Source: Lunularia cruciata (taxonomy: Eukaryota > Streptophyta > Marchantiopsida > Lunulariales > Lunulariaceae). From it: a DNA stretch of 64,000 bases. Made by a program: the position numbers and the translations under genes. Of the stretch, positions 12,101-23,055 are shown one piece after another. A model generated the notes under the pieces. It made no database searches. It worked only from the letters and a program-made list of their open reading frames with translations, and was not told where the DNA came from. Location: NCBI GenBank assembly GCA_948567375.1, contig OX419758.1, forward strand, positions 53,955,473 to 54,019,472, read 5' to 3'. Numbering within the stretch: position 1 is the stretch's first letter; each line of letters opens with the position of its first letter.

Positions 12101-12903
12101 AATAATCAAGGTAGTAAATCTCATGTGCACGTTTCAGTTCTGAAAAAGTAAGCTCAAATCTAATCTGTACTTAATTCTCTCGATCGTACTTAGACATCTA
12201 AATTGAGAAGCTCAAAATAGAACACCTACAGGGCAGCAGTTTCATTCAAGAAACCTAATCCTCCCAAAATCCTTTATTGGAGAACATTGAAATATGAGGA
12301 TTTTGGTCACGTCCTGAGAAAGAAACAACAGCTCTTTAGTAGACGACCAAGGTGAGACAAGGAAGTGGTAAATCAAATCATATTGGGGCTGGATAGTGGA
12401 TCGGTGAATTATACAGGTGAAATAAATGGAGGAGCGTACTAAAAGATCAGAAATAAGTGCACTCTCGTTTCTTTTCGACGTTCGAGTGAATGAATTCCCA
12501 TGGTAAGCTTGGTTAGATGCTTCTACCAAGTGGATTTCACTTGTTTACCACATGGGAAGCCGACATTGCAATCCACGTATATACACAGAGGAAGAAAAAG
12601 TGATGCTCTTAGCAACCACCCAAAGAGAACAGTGCTGACAATTCTAGTAGTCTTTGTTGATAGTCATCCGTTCTCGCTTCCTTGCGGAGTTTCCAGGTTT
12701 AATCTGAAGAAAGTGTGAAGAAATGCATCTTTCAACTCACAGTTCCAGCATTGGACTAGGCGGCTATTTCACAAGATACAATTATTATTGACGTCTTCTG
12801 CTCAAATGCTGCTCTTCTTGATCATCGCAAAAAGTATTACTTGGCTTGTGCACAAAATGATTACGCATGATAGAATTTGGCTTCTTAGAAGTCATATCGT
12901 GCA
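9136..12903. other. Spacer without a recognised gene
   Basis: The part next to 9136 probably includes the promoter and leader of the BYPASS1-like gene; a CT/GA-rich tract lies at about 9190-9330. Frames up to 95 codons occur further on, without domain resemblance. Confidence 0.5.
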
Positions 12904-13221
12904 TCAGCACTTGAGGTTGCGCATGGCCTCTTTGCAAGATTCGGGTTTGGAGTCGAATCGAGTGCAAAGACAATTGATGAAAGTCTCTTGTGATGCCAGC
13001 TCTTTGAGGGCACTACAGCAGACTGAATTTCCTTCTTGCTCCGTGGGAAGAGTCGGTCCCAACACAACTGACATGCACGGAAGCAATTCTTGGATATTGC
13101 TGGCGATGTCGCAAGAAGCGTTGGGATTCGCCATCGTCTCCCCTCGGCACTCAGTCGTTGCCAGCAGCAGAAAAGCTACCGCAAAAGCAGCCGTGCTGCT
13201 GATTCTATGAAATTTGCCCAT
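12904..13221 (-). CDS. Non-specific lipid-transfer protein (8-Cys motif), secreted
   Basis: A 105-residue single-exon gene. Residues 1-27 form a signal peptide (basic start, AAFAVAFLLLA core, small residues at TECRG). The mature part has the complete eight-cysteine pattern at residues 37, 49, 68, 69, 84, 86, 96 and 105, spaced C-11-C-18-CC-14-C-1-C-9-C-8-C with Leu between the central CxC pair. The protein stops exactly at the last Cys, so there is no GPI-anchor tail. These small proteins carry lipids in a hydrophobic pocket in the apoplast and serve cuticle formation or defence. The specific ligand and subtype cannot be read from the sequence. It could also be called a protease-inhibitor/2S-albumin-superfamily protein; the CLC spacing favours nsLTP. 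Confidence 0.9.
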   Translation of the reverse strand: MGKFHRISSTAAFAVAFLLLATTECRGETMANPNASCDIASNIQELLPCMSVVLGPTLPTEQEGNSVCCSALKELASQETFINCLCTRFDSKPESCKEAMRNLKC

Positions 13222-14092
13222 TTTCCTGCAACCGCGGAACGAACGATGGAGGACTGATTAATCAATTCTCTCCTTAGTTTCGTTCACGAGATCACATCAA
13301 ATGGGAACAACGCTCGAATGCAAGAATCTTCTCTCCCAAAATCTGTTAAATGCCCGAAAAGTAAAGGCTATAGAATGGAGAGAAGCTGCGCAGATCGGGA
13401 CTAGAGAGGCAATGCCATGAGGACGGGAGCCGTTTAAAGCTCAGTATATTTGAAATCAAATAAAATCATACTGGAGAGGAAATGAACGGTTGTCTCGAAA
13501 ATTCAACAGTTTTTGAAATCGAATCGAAATCCTCCATCGATCGATCAGACATTTTGTCTGTCTGATTCCGAAACGAATCGCTTCAAAACTCAACGAGGCA
13601 AACCATGAGTTTTAGATGCATCGTTTCGAATCTTGCGGTTTCCCGGTTATCTGATGACCGGTGCGTGCTCGTTACCATACAGCCATCAAGGTCTCGTTAC
13701 CAGGTTACCAGGTCTCTCTTCCATCCAGTTCGCGCTTCCTAACCTCGATTAGTCGAAAAGTTAAGCTATCTATGTTGAGGCAAATCCCTTTATCCCGAAT
13801 CTTGATTTGCAACTGTACTCTAAGGTGCAGCTTACCTATGGAGTGTACATACTTGCATAAAAGTGGATGAACTTAATTGTGACCTTATTAATATTTCGCA
13901 AGTATAAACTTAAAGTATAGCTGTTGAGAATCTGGAAAGATAAACGCACCTGCTCAAAGACCAAAAGGATTCAAATCATTCTATAAATGTAGGAATGAAG
14001 TTCTCGTTTGCATATCATTGCATCTCCGTTGGCTGGTAAGAAATGAGTGAAATTGGAATGCCAATGCACTCCTTTTCATTCTGCAGTGCACT
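13222..14092. other. Spacer; promoter side of the lipid-transfer gene
   Basis: No coding region seen. The first few hundred bases are upstream of the lipid-transfer gene. A direct repeat TACCAGGT-type doublet near 13700 is the only pattern noticed. Confidence 0.5.
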
Positions 14093-15111
14093 TCAGAATT
14101 GTGTATCAGCGGCGCTGAAGAAGTTCTGACGATGTCCTCTATCAGATCCTATGCAACCCACGAAGAAATGGTAAACTGTAGACGAGTACCATATGAATCC
14201 GACTTTAATTTGGCTCTGAGTTTCGGCAGCTGGTGGTGGATCAACATCACCTGAAACGCTCGAATTCCCACAAGGTTCTAAATGCAATCCACACAAAATA
14301 AACCCGTACTTCCGTATCCATCGAAATTGTGCATTCGGAGGAATCCGCCCTGTGTGGTTGTCATTGGTGACTCCGAAATAGCTCAAGAAGCCTCTCAACC
14401 TCATGAGTTCCGTTGTGATTCCGCCTGATATCTGATTGCTTGAGAGGTCCAGATCCAGTGACTCCAGACGACGAAGTTCAGCAAGTCGACGAGGTATAGG
14501 ACCTTCCAATTTGTTCTTAGGACAGTCGCAATATAGATTTCCAATCCGCCCATGATTGACTGACCAACTCCTGCAAGGAAATTACCCGATAGATCCAGCA
14601 AGTTTCGTGGGGACATATCACTGTTCAACACCATGCATCCACTTTTGGCGTGAATTTGCTGGACTATCGAGCAGCCTGATGGATCACACATTACAAGACT
14701 ACTTTTTAGTAATTTTTGGCCAATAACCCGAAAAACTATCGGCTAGATCAGTCACCTTGAGACTTGCAGATGAAGTGACCCAAGTGAGGAATCCCCTGTC
14801 AAATTATCCGACCGCACCAGACATACTTCTCTCTCTGAAGTGTTGTGGGACAAGAATAACCACCGTGAAGTTAAGTTAGTGCCAACGAAATTGCTGCAAT
14901 GACATGAAGCAGAAAGTCAAATTAGGGGACAGGACCTCATCGAATAAGTTCGGAGAAAGGATTGTTTCCGCAGACTACTGCTACCAGCAATCTCAGTTGG
15001 AAGGACGACTGACGTCCAGGAACTCAAGTAATTCGAAGTATTTGGGAATGCTGCCTTCAGTGCAGCCACTAGAAAATATTGTAGGTTATGAAGAATACAG
15101 CTCGCTACCAA
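14093..15111 (-). pseudogene. LRR receptor-like protein, truncated and frameshifted
   Basis: Read on the minus strand, the order of an LRR receptor-like protein is preserved but broken. An LRRNT-like piece AALKAAFPNTSNYLSSW lies near 15060. DNLTGDSSLGSLHL follows near 14800, LLDLSGNFLAGVGQSI near 14600, then in another frame GPIPRRLAELRRLESLDL, SSNQISGGITTELMRLRG and the typical C-cap GRIPPNAQF (about 14510-14320). Intact members have many more repeats, so an internal stretch has been lost as well as the frame. A two-residue DL duplication disturbs one repeat. The tail after the C-cap (HLEPCGNSS...) resembles the region before the transmembrane segment. I infer a dead copy of a cell-surface receptor-like gene. 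Confidence 0.75.
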
Positions 15112-15530
15112 ATGTGTAAAGATTGTGATTGCAACTTGAATGTTCCGATGGTTCCGTACAACAGAATGAATAAGATATCTCTATCAGATAACCATGGTAC
15201 CGTAACATTTTTAGTTTCATTTTATAATTATCACCGTACGAAGGTGCGATAAGACTCAGTGACGAGACCTTCGGACGAAGTTGTGTACTTGATGTTACTC
15301 TCACCTAACCATAAGTTGAAGCGATCCATCAAGTTCTACCGGCTGCTTCCCCAGTAGACACGCAGATTAAGGACAACTACCCACTATTTGGCACTGGTAA
15401 ATCGATATGTGATAAACAACTCGCGAGTATTTTGCTTCAGGCAAATCAAATGGACCGCAACGAGTGTGTCTTCGTGTATTATATGGACGAGCTTAGGAGA
15501 CCACTTCCGGTCGCCAACTTTTCGGGAAGT

Positions 15531-15830
15531 CTGCATATCTTGATAGAAGGAAGTTGGTGGTCCCCGGCTCAACTTTTCAAGTTTGCATATCTTGATAGAA
15601 GGAAGTTGGTCTTTTGAAGGAGAGTGTCATTTGGAGAAAGAGTAATCTAAGAATACATTCTGCGATTGTCTCCACTCCTTGTCTTAGGGGATGTTTAACT
15701 GAAGTTTCAATCATAGAAAGAAGCTGGTCGTCTGGAGGAGATATTCATTCGGAGAAAGAGTAAAACACATTCTCAGACTGTGCATCAACTTCTTGTCCTG
15801 GAGGATCTCCTTCTAATCGGCTGAAACTTG
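15531..15830. repeat. Local direct repeats upstream of the 15.8-kb gene
   Basis: GCATATCTTGATAGAAGGAA occurs at about 15533 and again at about 15585. The second copy begins a unit of about 120 bp (to about 15711) that is repeated in diverged form to about 15830: GGAGAAAGAGTAA, ACATTCT and CTTGTC.. blocks recur in order. This is a small diverged tandem duplication in the presumed promoter/leader. Confidence 0.7.
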
Positions 15831-15834
15831 TGAG

Positions 15835-17073
15835 ATGGGAGGACGAACCATGGCGGAAATCCGGAGACGAACAGAACTAATACTGGAGTTTTGGAGGAAG
15901 ACAGGAGGCGAGGTGATCACGCGCAAGTCCAAGAGAAAGATGAACGACAGAATCTACTCACAGGTTTACTACGAGTATCTGACACCAAAAGGTACATGTT
16001 TCTTGAAATTCCTTTATTTCTTATTTGAGTATGATCAAGCTTCGAGAGCAATAGAGAAGGCTCATCAAAATTTGGACCATTCCAATCACCATTGATTGAC
16101 TTCTGGGTATGCAGGCCAGAGGATGAGGTCTTGGAAACAGTGCATGAAGTACTTGGGCTTGAAGAAGGAAAGTTTAACAGATATTCTTCCAGGATCCATG
16201 CAGTCGATTCAATCCTCACCAAGTGCTGGTAGGAAATACTTGCACAAATCTCCTCTTGAACCACAGGTGCCACTGGGGTCGACAGGCAACGAAGGTAGTG
16301 AAGACCTAGGAGACCCAGGGAGTGAAGGCAATGGAGATCAGAAAGACCAAGGTTTCTCCACGCCAACAGGAGGAAACTTGCATAAATCCTCCTCTCCTTC
16401 AGGCTCAAACGTGTCATCAGACGATTTCAAGGATGAAGGCAGTGCATACGAGAGACGTGCCTCGAAGAGTGCTGAGGGCTGTCAATTTGTTCTGGGCAAC
16501 CGAAGGACTCTAGAGACGAAGGAGAAAGAAACTCAGACTAGCAGTGCAAGCCTGAACGCAGAGATCTACACCTTCACTCCGGGTCGAGTAGATGAGATTG
16601 GCGAAGGGGTGACCTCCGGACCATCGACGAGGAAGAAGAAACTGCAAACAAAACGAAAAATCAGGCGTTCTCCTCCATCTGCACCAACAGAATTGGGTAA
16701 GTCCTCGGAGGCCCCCACAAACTTAGAGGTTGAGAGCTCTGAGGAATTTATGGGAAGGCCCAAACATCATACCTGTAATCGTGTATCGGAGCCCTTAATT
16801 ACCAAGGCATGTGGAGAAAATATCACATCCACGAAGAAGAAGGAGCCCGAGGCAGACATTATCTACAATCATGATGCTGACATTTCCGACGATTCACATA
16901 TAGAGAAAGCGAAGGAAAGGACTTCGGATCATTCCAAGCTTTCAGCGCCCATCCAAATCGACGAGGATTCTTCCTACGATCCCAATACCAATGCATATCT
17001 TCGGAAAGTCTTCGAGGAAGTCATGAAAACCAAAACGAAGACGAATTGTAAAGCTGTTGTAATGTTCATCTAG
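15835..17073 (+). CDS. Unknown charged protein, possible MBD-like N terminus (two exons)
   Basis: Exon 1 is 15835-15991 and exon 2 is 16115-17073, joined across a GT-AG intron of 123 bp in phase 1. The product is about 371 residues. Residues about 14-68 (from EFWRKTGGEVITRKSKRK to YYEYLTPKGQRMRSWKQCMK and YLGL) resemble the core of a methyl-CpG-binding domain: basic strand, YY..P.G..(F)RS..E...YL. The invariant Asp and some core residues are not obvious, so this is only a suggestion. The remainder is disordered-looking: Ser/Gly/Glu-rich, with a basic cluster RKKKLQTKRKIRRSPPS that may be a nuclear localisation signal, and a helical end (NTNAYLRKVFEEVMKTKTKT). The joined frame across the intron supports a real gene; its function is not established. 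Confidence 0.6.
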
Positions 17074-17249
17074 AGGCACATACCACCTGTTCATAGAGTA
17101 TATGTAGTGAGTAGATCCAAAATGTTTATAGACATAGTTTGATACACATGGAGATAAACAAATGTAACATCTACTGTGTCCGAAAGTTGCACGATGTATG
17201 AAGGGCGAGAGCAGTATTGATGACTAAGAGTTTAACAATACATCTATTA
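17074..17249 (+). other. Probable 3' flank of the 15.8-kb gene
   Basis: Non-coding sequence directly after the stop codon at 17071-17073. No clear polyadenylation element was singled out. Confidence 0.4.
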
Positions 17250-18790
17250 TGCTGCTAATCACTTAATTTTTTAGTGTGTTTTATTGTTTAGTTAGTAAAT
17301 TTAGAATTAGTTCTAATTTTATGTCTTTGATATATATTGACGTTGTATGAATTTCTAGGCTTATGAATACAGGGCATGTGAATGAATTCAGCGTAATTAG
17401 GCAATGCAGTAATTACTTAGAGTCTCATATATGTCTTTTCCACCCAAGCGTGAATGTGAAATAGAAAACTAAAAATTATTATTGTTATGTTTTCTATGCT
17501 ATTGATATTTCTCCAATTATATATCAATAAAGTTATAACTGCTAAAATTATTAATCGTTAATCATCATTCAATGGTAATATAATCTTTTAAAGTCAACTA
17601 TATCTTCTGTATATACATATTCTTTAACTGGTATTTAAGATTATTCTTTATTTAAAATCAGTCATTTTCGTGAAAGATGACTTCTTTATCTTTTCTCGCA
17701 ATGTAATATTGATTTTTCTATTAATAGCTAAGCCATATCTCTATATTTCACTCAACCAAATTTGCACCTAGGTTCTACTCCGCACTCCCCATAAATTTTA
17801 GAAATCTAGCAAGGTTTTTATATGTAGGTTACAAATTTAACTTAATCTCGTGAGCCTCCGGACCTCTAACAGCTAGGTGAGAGACTTCAAAAATTCAACC
17901 CGAATAATTTTATTTATTTTAAAATAAATTAAAATTTATGTAAAATTTTATTTATTACAGTAAATTTGTATGTAGTAAAAAATTCATTAATTATTATATA
18001 AATTTATATTAATATGAAACTTAAAATTAATTCTTATGTAAAATAATTTATAAATATATATTCAAGTTCATTTTAATAAATTGAGAATTTAATAAATATA
18101 AAATCTATTTTAATAATTTAATTTGAAAATTACCATACATATATAAAACGCTTATCAAAGATGTTAAATGGGATACAAAAGAATAAAGAAAAATGGAAAT
18201 TCGATAAATTTAATTTGGATATTTAACTGTATGTATTGAATTTGAGAAAATTTATCTTTACAAAGTACATTAGTAACAATAATAATTTAAGATTCATTTG
18301 TGTTTCAGTATAAAACTTTATCCATTTTGAACTTAATAATTTTATTGAGAATTATATTTTATATTCGTTTTGAAATTATAATTTTGACATACGTATGTTA
18401 AACTTAAATATAACTAAAATTTCCTATATTTTTATTAAGTTACTAATTATCAAATTTAGATATATATCTAAATTTAATAGTATAAAATTTCAGATGATTT
18501 TGAAAATTGGAAAATTAATTAAAATTATATATAATTTATTATTTATAAAAATATAAATTAAAAAGTTATTATTATAAATTTTAAATTATTTATAATGTTT
18601 CAATTATATACTCTCTAAAGAAAAGGCTAAACTTACAAATGTATAAGATTATTTTTTATTTCAGAAATAAATTTTATTTAAATTATAATTTAGAAAATTG
18701 AAACAGTCATAAACACAATATTCATTAATTTTAAAAAAAAGTCTGTAATTATCATTCAGTAAGAAAACCATTTAAGTAAATATAATCTGT
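17250..18790. other. A+T-rich island 1, no genes
   Basis: About 1.5 kb is strikingly richer in A and T than its surroundings, with many TTTAAATT/TAAAATTT words and no open frame of 60 codons. A segment at about 18607-18650 (TATACTCTCTAAAG then GGCTAAACTTA) matches a segment in the second island at about 48153-48198, so the islands may share an ancestral repeat. Confidence 0.7.
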
Positions 18791-20013
18791 TCCCGTGTAA
18801 TTGGGCCATAACAAGGTTCCGTGGAATGTTCTCCTCTGCTAACTTGGTGATTTTACTAAAATAGGGAGTCACTTATTTATCAAAGAAAATTTTTAGTGTT
18901 AAACAAGAAATCATAATCTCGTGTCAAAAGAGAATCCTGCTGACTGGGTTCGATATTTAATCCCGCACATTTTGGGCGATCCAGTCAGATGAAAATCAGT
19001 AGACTATTCCTCGCCTACTATACTACACTACTACCAAGTGCCCGCTGCTTCTCGGGTTTCTTCCCGGTCGGGAAACGGTGACATGGCATGGATCGGCCGT
19101 CCGGCTGCGAATGACGATGAGAACTCGTTTTCCATATGTTTACAGTTTCCACCCACTTGTAAATTCTGGCACGCTATTTTGCTCTTTGTTATCTTCCTTT
19201 AGCGCTGAGATTGTGTGGAAGGTTCTGCAATTACGGGGGCAACTTCGACTTCAGCAATTGAGATTTTGGAATACTCAGTGGGAAACCTTCGATGTACGCG
19301 ATCCTGACATTGCAAGGAACGGGCTTGAATCTTTGCCAGTCTACCTTCACAGTCTAAATTCGAAACGAGTTTGAATTATGTGAAGGCTAACCTGTGGGAA
19401 ATCCTTGACATATGTGACCCAAGTGAAGTCGATCAGCCTCTAACATCGTTCCTGACAACCTCAGAGCCCTAGTCAAGTCGTTGACTTGTAATATGTGCTC
19501 GCGATCTTTGACCTTTGTTTGAACCATCATGGAAGTGGATTCAATAGAAATTACTAGTCTACTGAACCAGTGGATTACAGTTACACGAGATTCATGATCA
19601 GGCATTGTTTCATCACAGTGGTGCGTAGATATTAGATTTTAGATTTCTTCTACCCTATGAATTTCTGATCACGAACAGCATTACTCAATGGGACACGTAA
19701 AAGCTGGTAATTAACGAGAGGGGACAATTTATCATGAAGACTTGATAAATACACGAACTTGAAGTTTACTGATCAGAACTACTGTAATGTAGGATATGCT
19801 AGCTTTCTCCTCACAGCTGAGTCGATCACTTAAGCAATAATATGTCGAACTTACCTGTATTGGCATGCATTGCAACATTCCAGGTGATACATGTCACACT
19901 GCAGAGTCAGATCTAGACAGGAATCCTATGGAACATGAACTCCAGTATTTCACCTTAGAGTTTCGTTGTCAGTAGCAAGTAAATCATCGTGGACCATCAA
20001 GATTGTTCGGTCT
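18791..20013. other. Spacer without a recognised gene
   Basis: One frame of 98 codons (19078-19374, plus) has no recognisable feature. The stretch 18840-19000 (GGGAGTCACTTATTTATC... and GGGTTCGATATTTAATCCC) looks like non-coding retroelement remnant but cannot be assigned. Confidence 0.4.
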
Positions 20014-20358
20014 TTACCAGCTATTCTCTTGTAGAGGTCTGATGACGGTGAACTTCTCATCGCTGACTATCCAGTAACCAGGGCACGACATCAGTCCTAC
20101 ATCTGAAAGACGTTTGAATTTCTCTGCAAGTACCAATGTTATATACGCCCCTTGCGTCACTGGTGACAGATATGAGGACATCTGATGCTTTTGAGCCCGG
20201 GGTGAGCTCAACTGGTTTCTTTGAGTTCGAGGCGATCCCATCTGCATAGCTAGCCTCTGCACTCTAGGAATGGTTATCTGAAGCCTTTGACGAGCTGGTG
20301 AGGCACTGCGAGGAGGAGCAGTTCTGATCCGAATATGGTCCTCATTGACAGTCGCCAT
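20014..20358 (-). CDS. Hypothetical protein, Ser/Pro/Arg-rich N terminus
   Basis: A 114-codon frame from ATG 20358. The first half is basic with repeated SPR/SPA motifs (SASPARQR, GSPRTQRN, SSPRAQKH). The second half looks globular (YITLVLAEKFKRLSDVG, CPGYWIVSDEKFTVIRPL). I recognise no family. Composition is more protein-like than neighbouring chance frames, but no intron or conserved motif supports it, so it may be spurious or one exon of a larger gene. Confidence 0.3.
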   Translation of the reverse strand: MATVNEDHIRIRTAPPRSASPARQRLQITIPRVQRLAMQMGSPRTQRNQLSSPRAQKHQMSSYLSPVTQGAYITLVLAEKFKRLSDVGLMSCPGYWIVSDEKFTVIRPLQENSW

Positions 20359-22489
20359 CAGTGAATTCCTAACTTGCAGTTACTGATCTAGATTTCACTG
20401 CAGAGAGAAAAGATAACTTGATCGCTGGAGACTTGGCCGGTGAGTTTTACTTATCTAATGCAGTAACTCCAAATTGTGGAAAAATTCTCTTCTAAGTAAT
20501 CCTGTTCCTATCAACTACTTAAACCAGAAGCTGCGTCCTATCTATCATCTATGCCAGTACAGAGGAGAATAGGATGTAAAATCTATGGGAATATGAATCA
20601 CGAGGAGGTCTGAAGACAAACATCACCAATGTCACTGTCCGACTTGCAAATCTCAAACAATCCGTCAGTCGCCAGCTTTAGTCTTGCAATTGTTTCCTCC
20701 ATTGTCACTTCCAGTTGATCTGCAATTGCAAGGGCAACTAGATAATACCTTCTGTCGGTACTAGCGGCCAACGTAGACTAATAGCACCCGGTATAGGGTT
20801 TAGATTGCCACTTTGGAAAAACCGAGAACTGTAACTGGTGAATTCTCTCTCTCAGATCAACAAAATCATTGTCGAGCGTACGTATTCAATCGAGTATATC
20901 TATCTACCAAGCAATCACTGCCCACAGAGCTCAGATATAGGAAATTGCACATTCAAGAACGGGCTTCGCTGGATTTCTTCTGCCAAGATCGTATATGGGT
21001 GAAGTGGACTTTGATTGCCCTGTGCATTAAGACTCCCAAAGCTGACTGAGTCTTTGATGAGGCTGCAGTCTAGATCTGGATCTAGATCCAGGGTTTTGGA
21101 AAACCTAATGCTGCAGATCGGACAAAATCAGAGGCTGGATTCTCAGTCAACTACGTGATCCCGACATCATGCAGGATATCTCGCTCGCAATATCCAGTGT
21201 TTCTCTCGCTCAACATTAGGTCTGTAACAGTCCTTCAGAATCTCAAACGTACCACTTGATTTATGGCGGTCAAGATCTACATCCCCTCGTCATAGTAGCA
21301 CCTATTTGGAGCTTACAGTAAGAGCGAACTCAATAACTTAAGTGAAGGGAGCCCAGATTTAGAGAATACCACAAGCGTAGACTCCTGAAATTTTGACACG
21401 CATACCCTAAGACTCCTGATTAACGCGTTTACTCACGACTTTCAAGATCCATTCCTCTGTGAATCTGTAGGGCAAAGCTAAGATTGTTTAGTTTCTTCTG
21501 TATTGCTAGAATCAGCGTTTATCCTGAGGAAAAGCTTTCTGGTAAACATTCATTTTCACGACTTCTTCAATTCCTATCTCATCCTTTAGAGAGGAGCTTT
21601 TACTTAAAAAAGAAATGAGCCTCTTGTGTTGCCCGTGAAATGAGTATTACAGTGGTAATTTAGAGTCACAGTTTGTGCTTAATTATAGCCAGTGAGATGC
21701 ATATCATGCGGTTTATGACGATAAATGGGACTCAGAGGAGTCTCATGCCAACTTTCAGATGATATAGATGAACAGTCCTCGATTCCTCACACTAATTATA
21801 AGCTGGGTCTACTTGTGACCTGGTTATATTCAGGTATCAAGAAGTCAATCTCAGTTATTCCGGGCTCCATTCCTTCGATATCGTGACCGATCAGGAATCT
21901 GTGCTGGCTTAGTGCTAGCAGTCTCATGCTTAGTCATCACGATCACGATCTGCTATGAGGTTATAACACACTTAGCTGAGTAAGCTTCGATATATAGTGA
22001 GAACTGCTTCAAGCTGCATATTTACAAAATGTGAAAATTTACAAATGTTGTTTTCTTCTAGGTGAGCCATGGGCCACTTACAGCAAGACGTCATGAGCGC
22101 ATAGATTACGCATCATACCTGCTGCAGTTGGAAAGCATGGACAGAACTACCAACTTCTCTGCGGCGATTGGTTGCTTGAGCGGCGTTCCCTGTACTAGTC
22201 AGATAGTGACGGCCGCCAAACTCGCACTGTAAAGGGAGTATTGTTTAAACCACGAGCAGACAGAATCATTGAAGCGAAGAGCGCATCATACCAGCATCAC
22301 TTTGTCTTCAGCAAGAAGCTTGGCGGCATCCTGTCAATTATGTATCGTGATTACTTTTTGGGGAAAGAGAGAGTTAATGGCGTTTGTCGTGATCTTCTTA
22401 TTTTTCCACCTTCTCCACTACGACGAATTGGGGCCGATCTCAAATTTGCTTCAAAGGAAGCTTTGTGCACACAGGCTCAGGACATGCCA

Positions 22490-22536
22490 CTAGATCCAAG
22501 CTGACTCAGGCTGCCTCTGAGACTACTTGGATCTAG
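22490..22536. repeat. Inverted repeat, 11-bp arms
   Basis: CTAGATCCAAG (22490-22500) and CTTGGATCTAG (22526-22536) are exact reverse complements. CTCAG/CTGAG in the loop can pair further. The same CTAGATCC word occurs in the palindrome at 21076-21091. Confidence 0.7.
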
Positions 22537-22994
22537 AAACATGGCCTACTCGACATCACGGAACCTGCACGTCGGAAGATCGGCCATAACGCATAATTGC
22601 AACCTCAATCTAAAACTTCCTGTGGACACTGTTGAACAGTCTGAATTACCCGTATTCTCATGGCTCCATCTACACGGAGATAGACCGATAGAAAATCATA
22701 CCGGGCACGTAACGTACCTCAACTGGTAGTACAACCGCAGTACTAGGACGACTTGCAAATGGAAGCAGTTGCTAAATCCACTCCTACAGAATGTAAGTAT
22801 CATGGATTGCGGATACTTACAAGGATTTTATACACCAGACGTCGGATTGTAGCAGTATCCACGTGTGAAACATGATTGTTGATAAAGTACTGTTTGATGG
22901 TTGAAATGTGTCCGGATCCATCTATTGGGTATCTTTGTTCTGCTGGTGTCTGCTGTTGCTTTGCAGACGTGGGCGAGCTTAGTGATACGAAAGG

Positions 22995-23055
22995 TGAGAT
23001 TAGGGGGAAGGACGACCGCGTAGAGAAAATGAAGGATGGGAAAGATGAGATTAGG
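22995..23055 (-). mobile_element. Micro-copy of the retrotransposon tail, 41 bp, with TSD
   Basis: The direct repeat TGAGATTAGG (22995-23004 and 23046-23055) encloses only 41 bp. On the minus strand the insert starts TCTTTCCCATCCTTCATTTT and ends ACGCGGTCGTCC plus TTCCC. It therefore contains only the last part of the 3' UTR of the 2.7-kb element. Confidence 0.8.

Noticed and set aside
17250-18790. Organelle DNA transfer as the origin of the A+T-rich island
   Set aside because: No organellar coding sequence, tRNA or rRNA could be recognised in it.
22270-22345. 5S-rRNA-like words (GCATCATACCAGCA and AAGCTTGGCGG)
   Set aside because: The distance between the two blocks is too short for 5S rRNA and the intervening sequence does not match, so I consider it coincidence rather than a 5S gene or SINE3.
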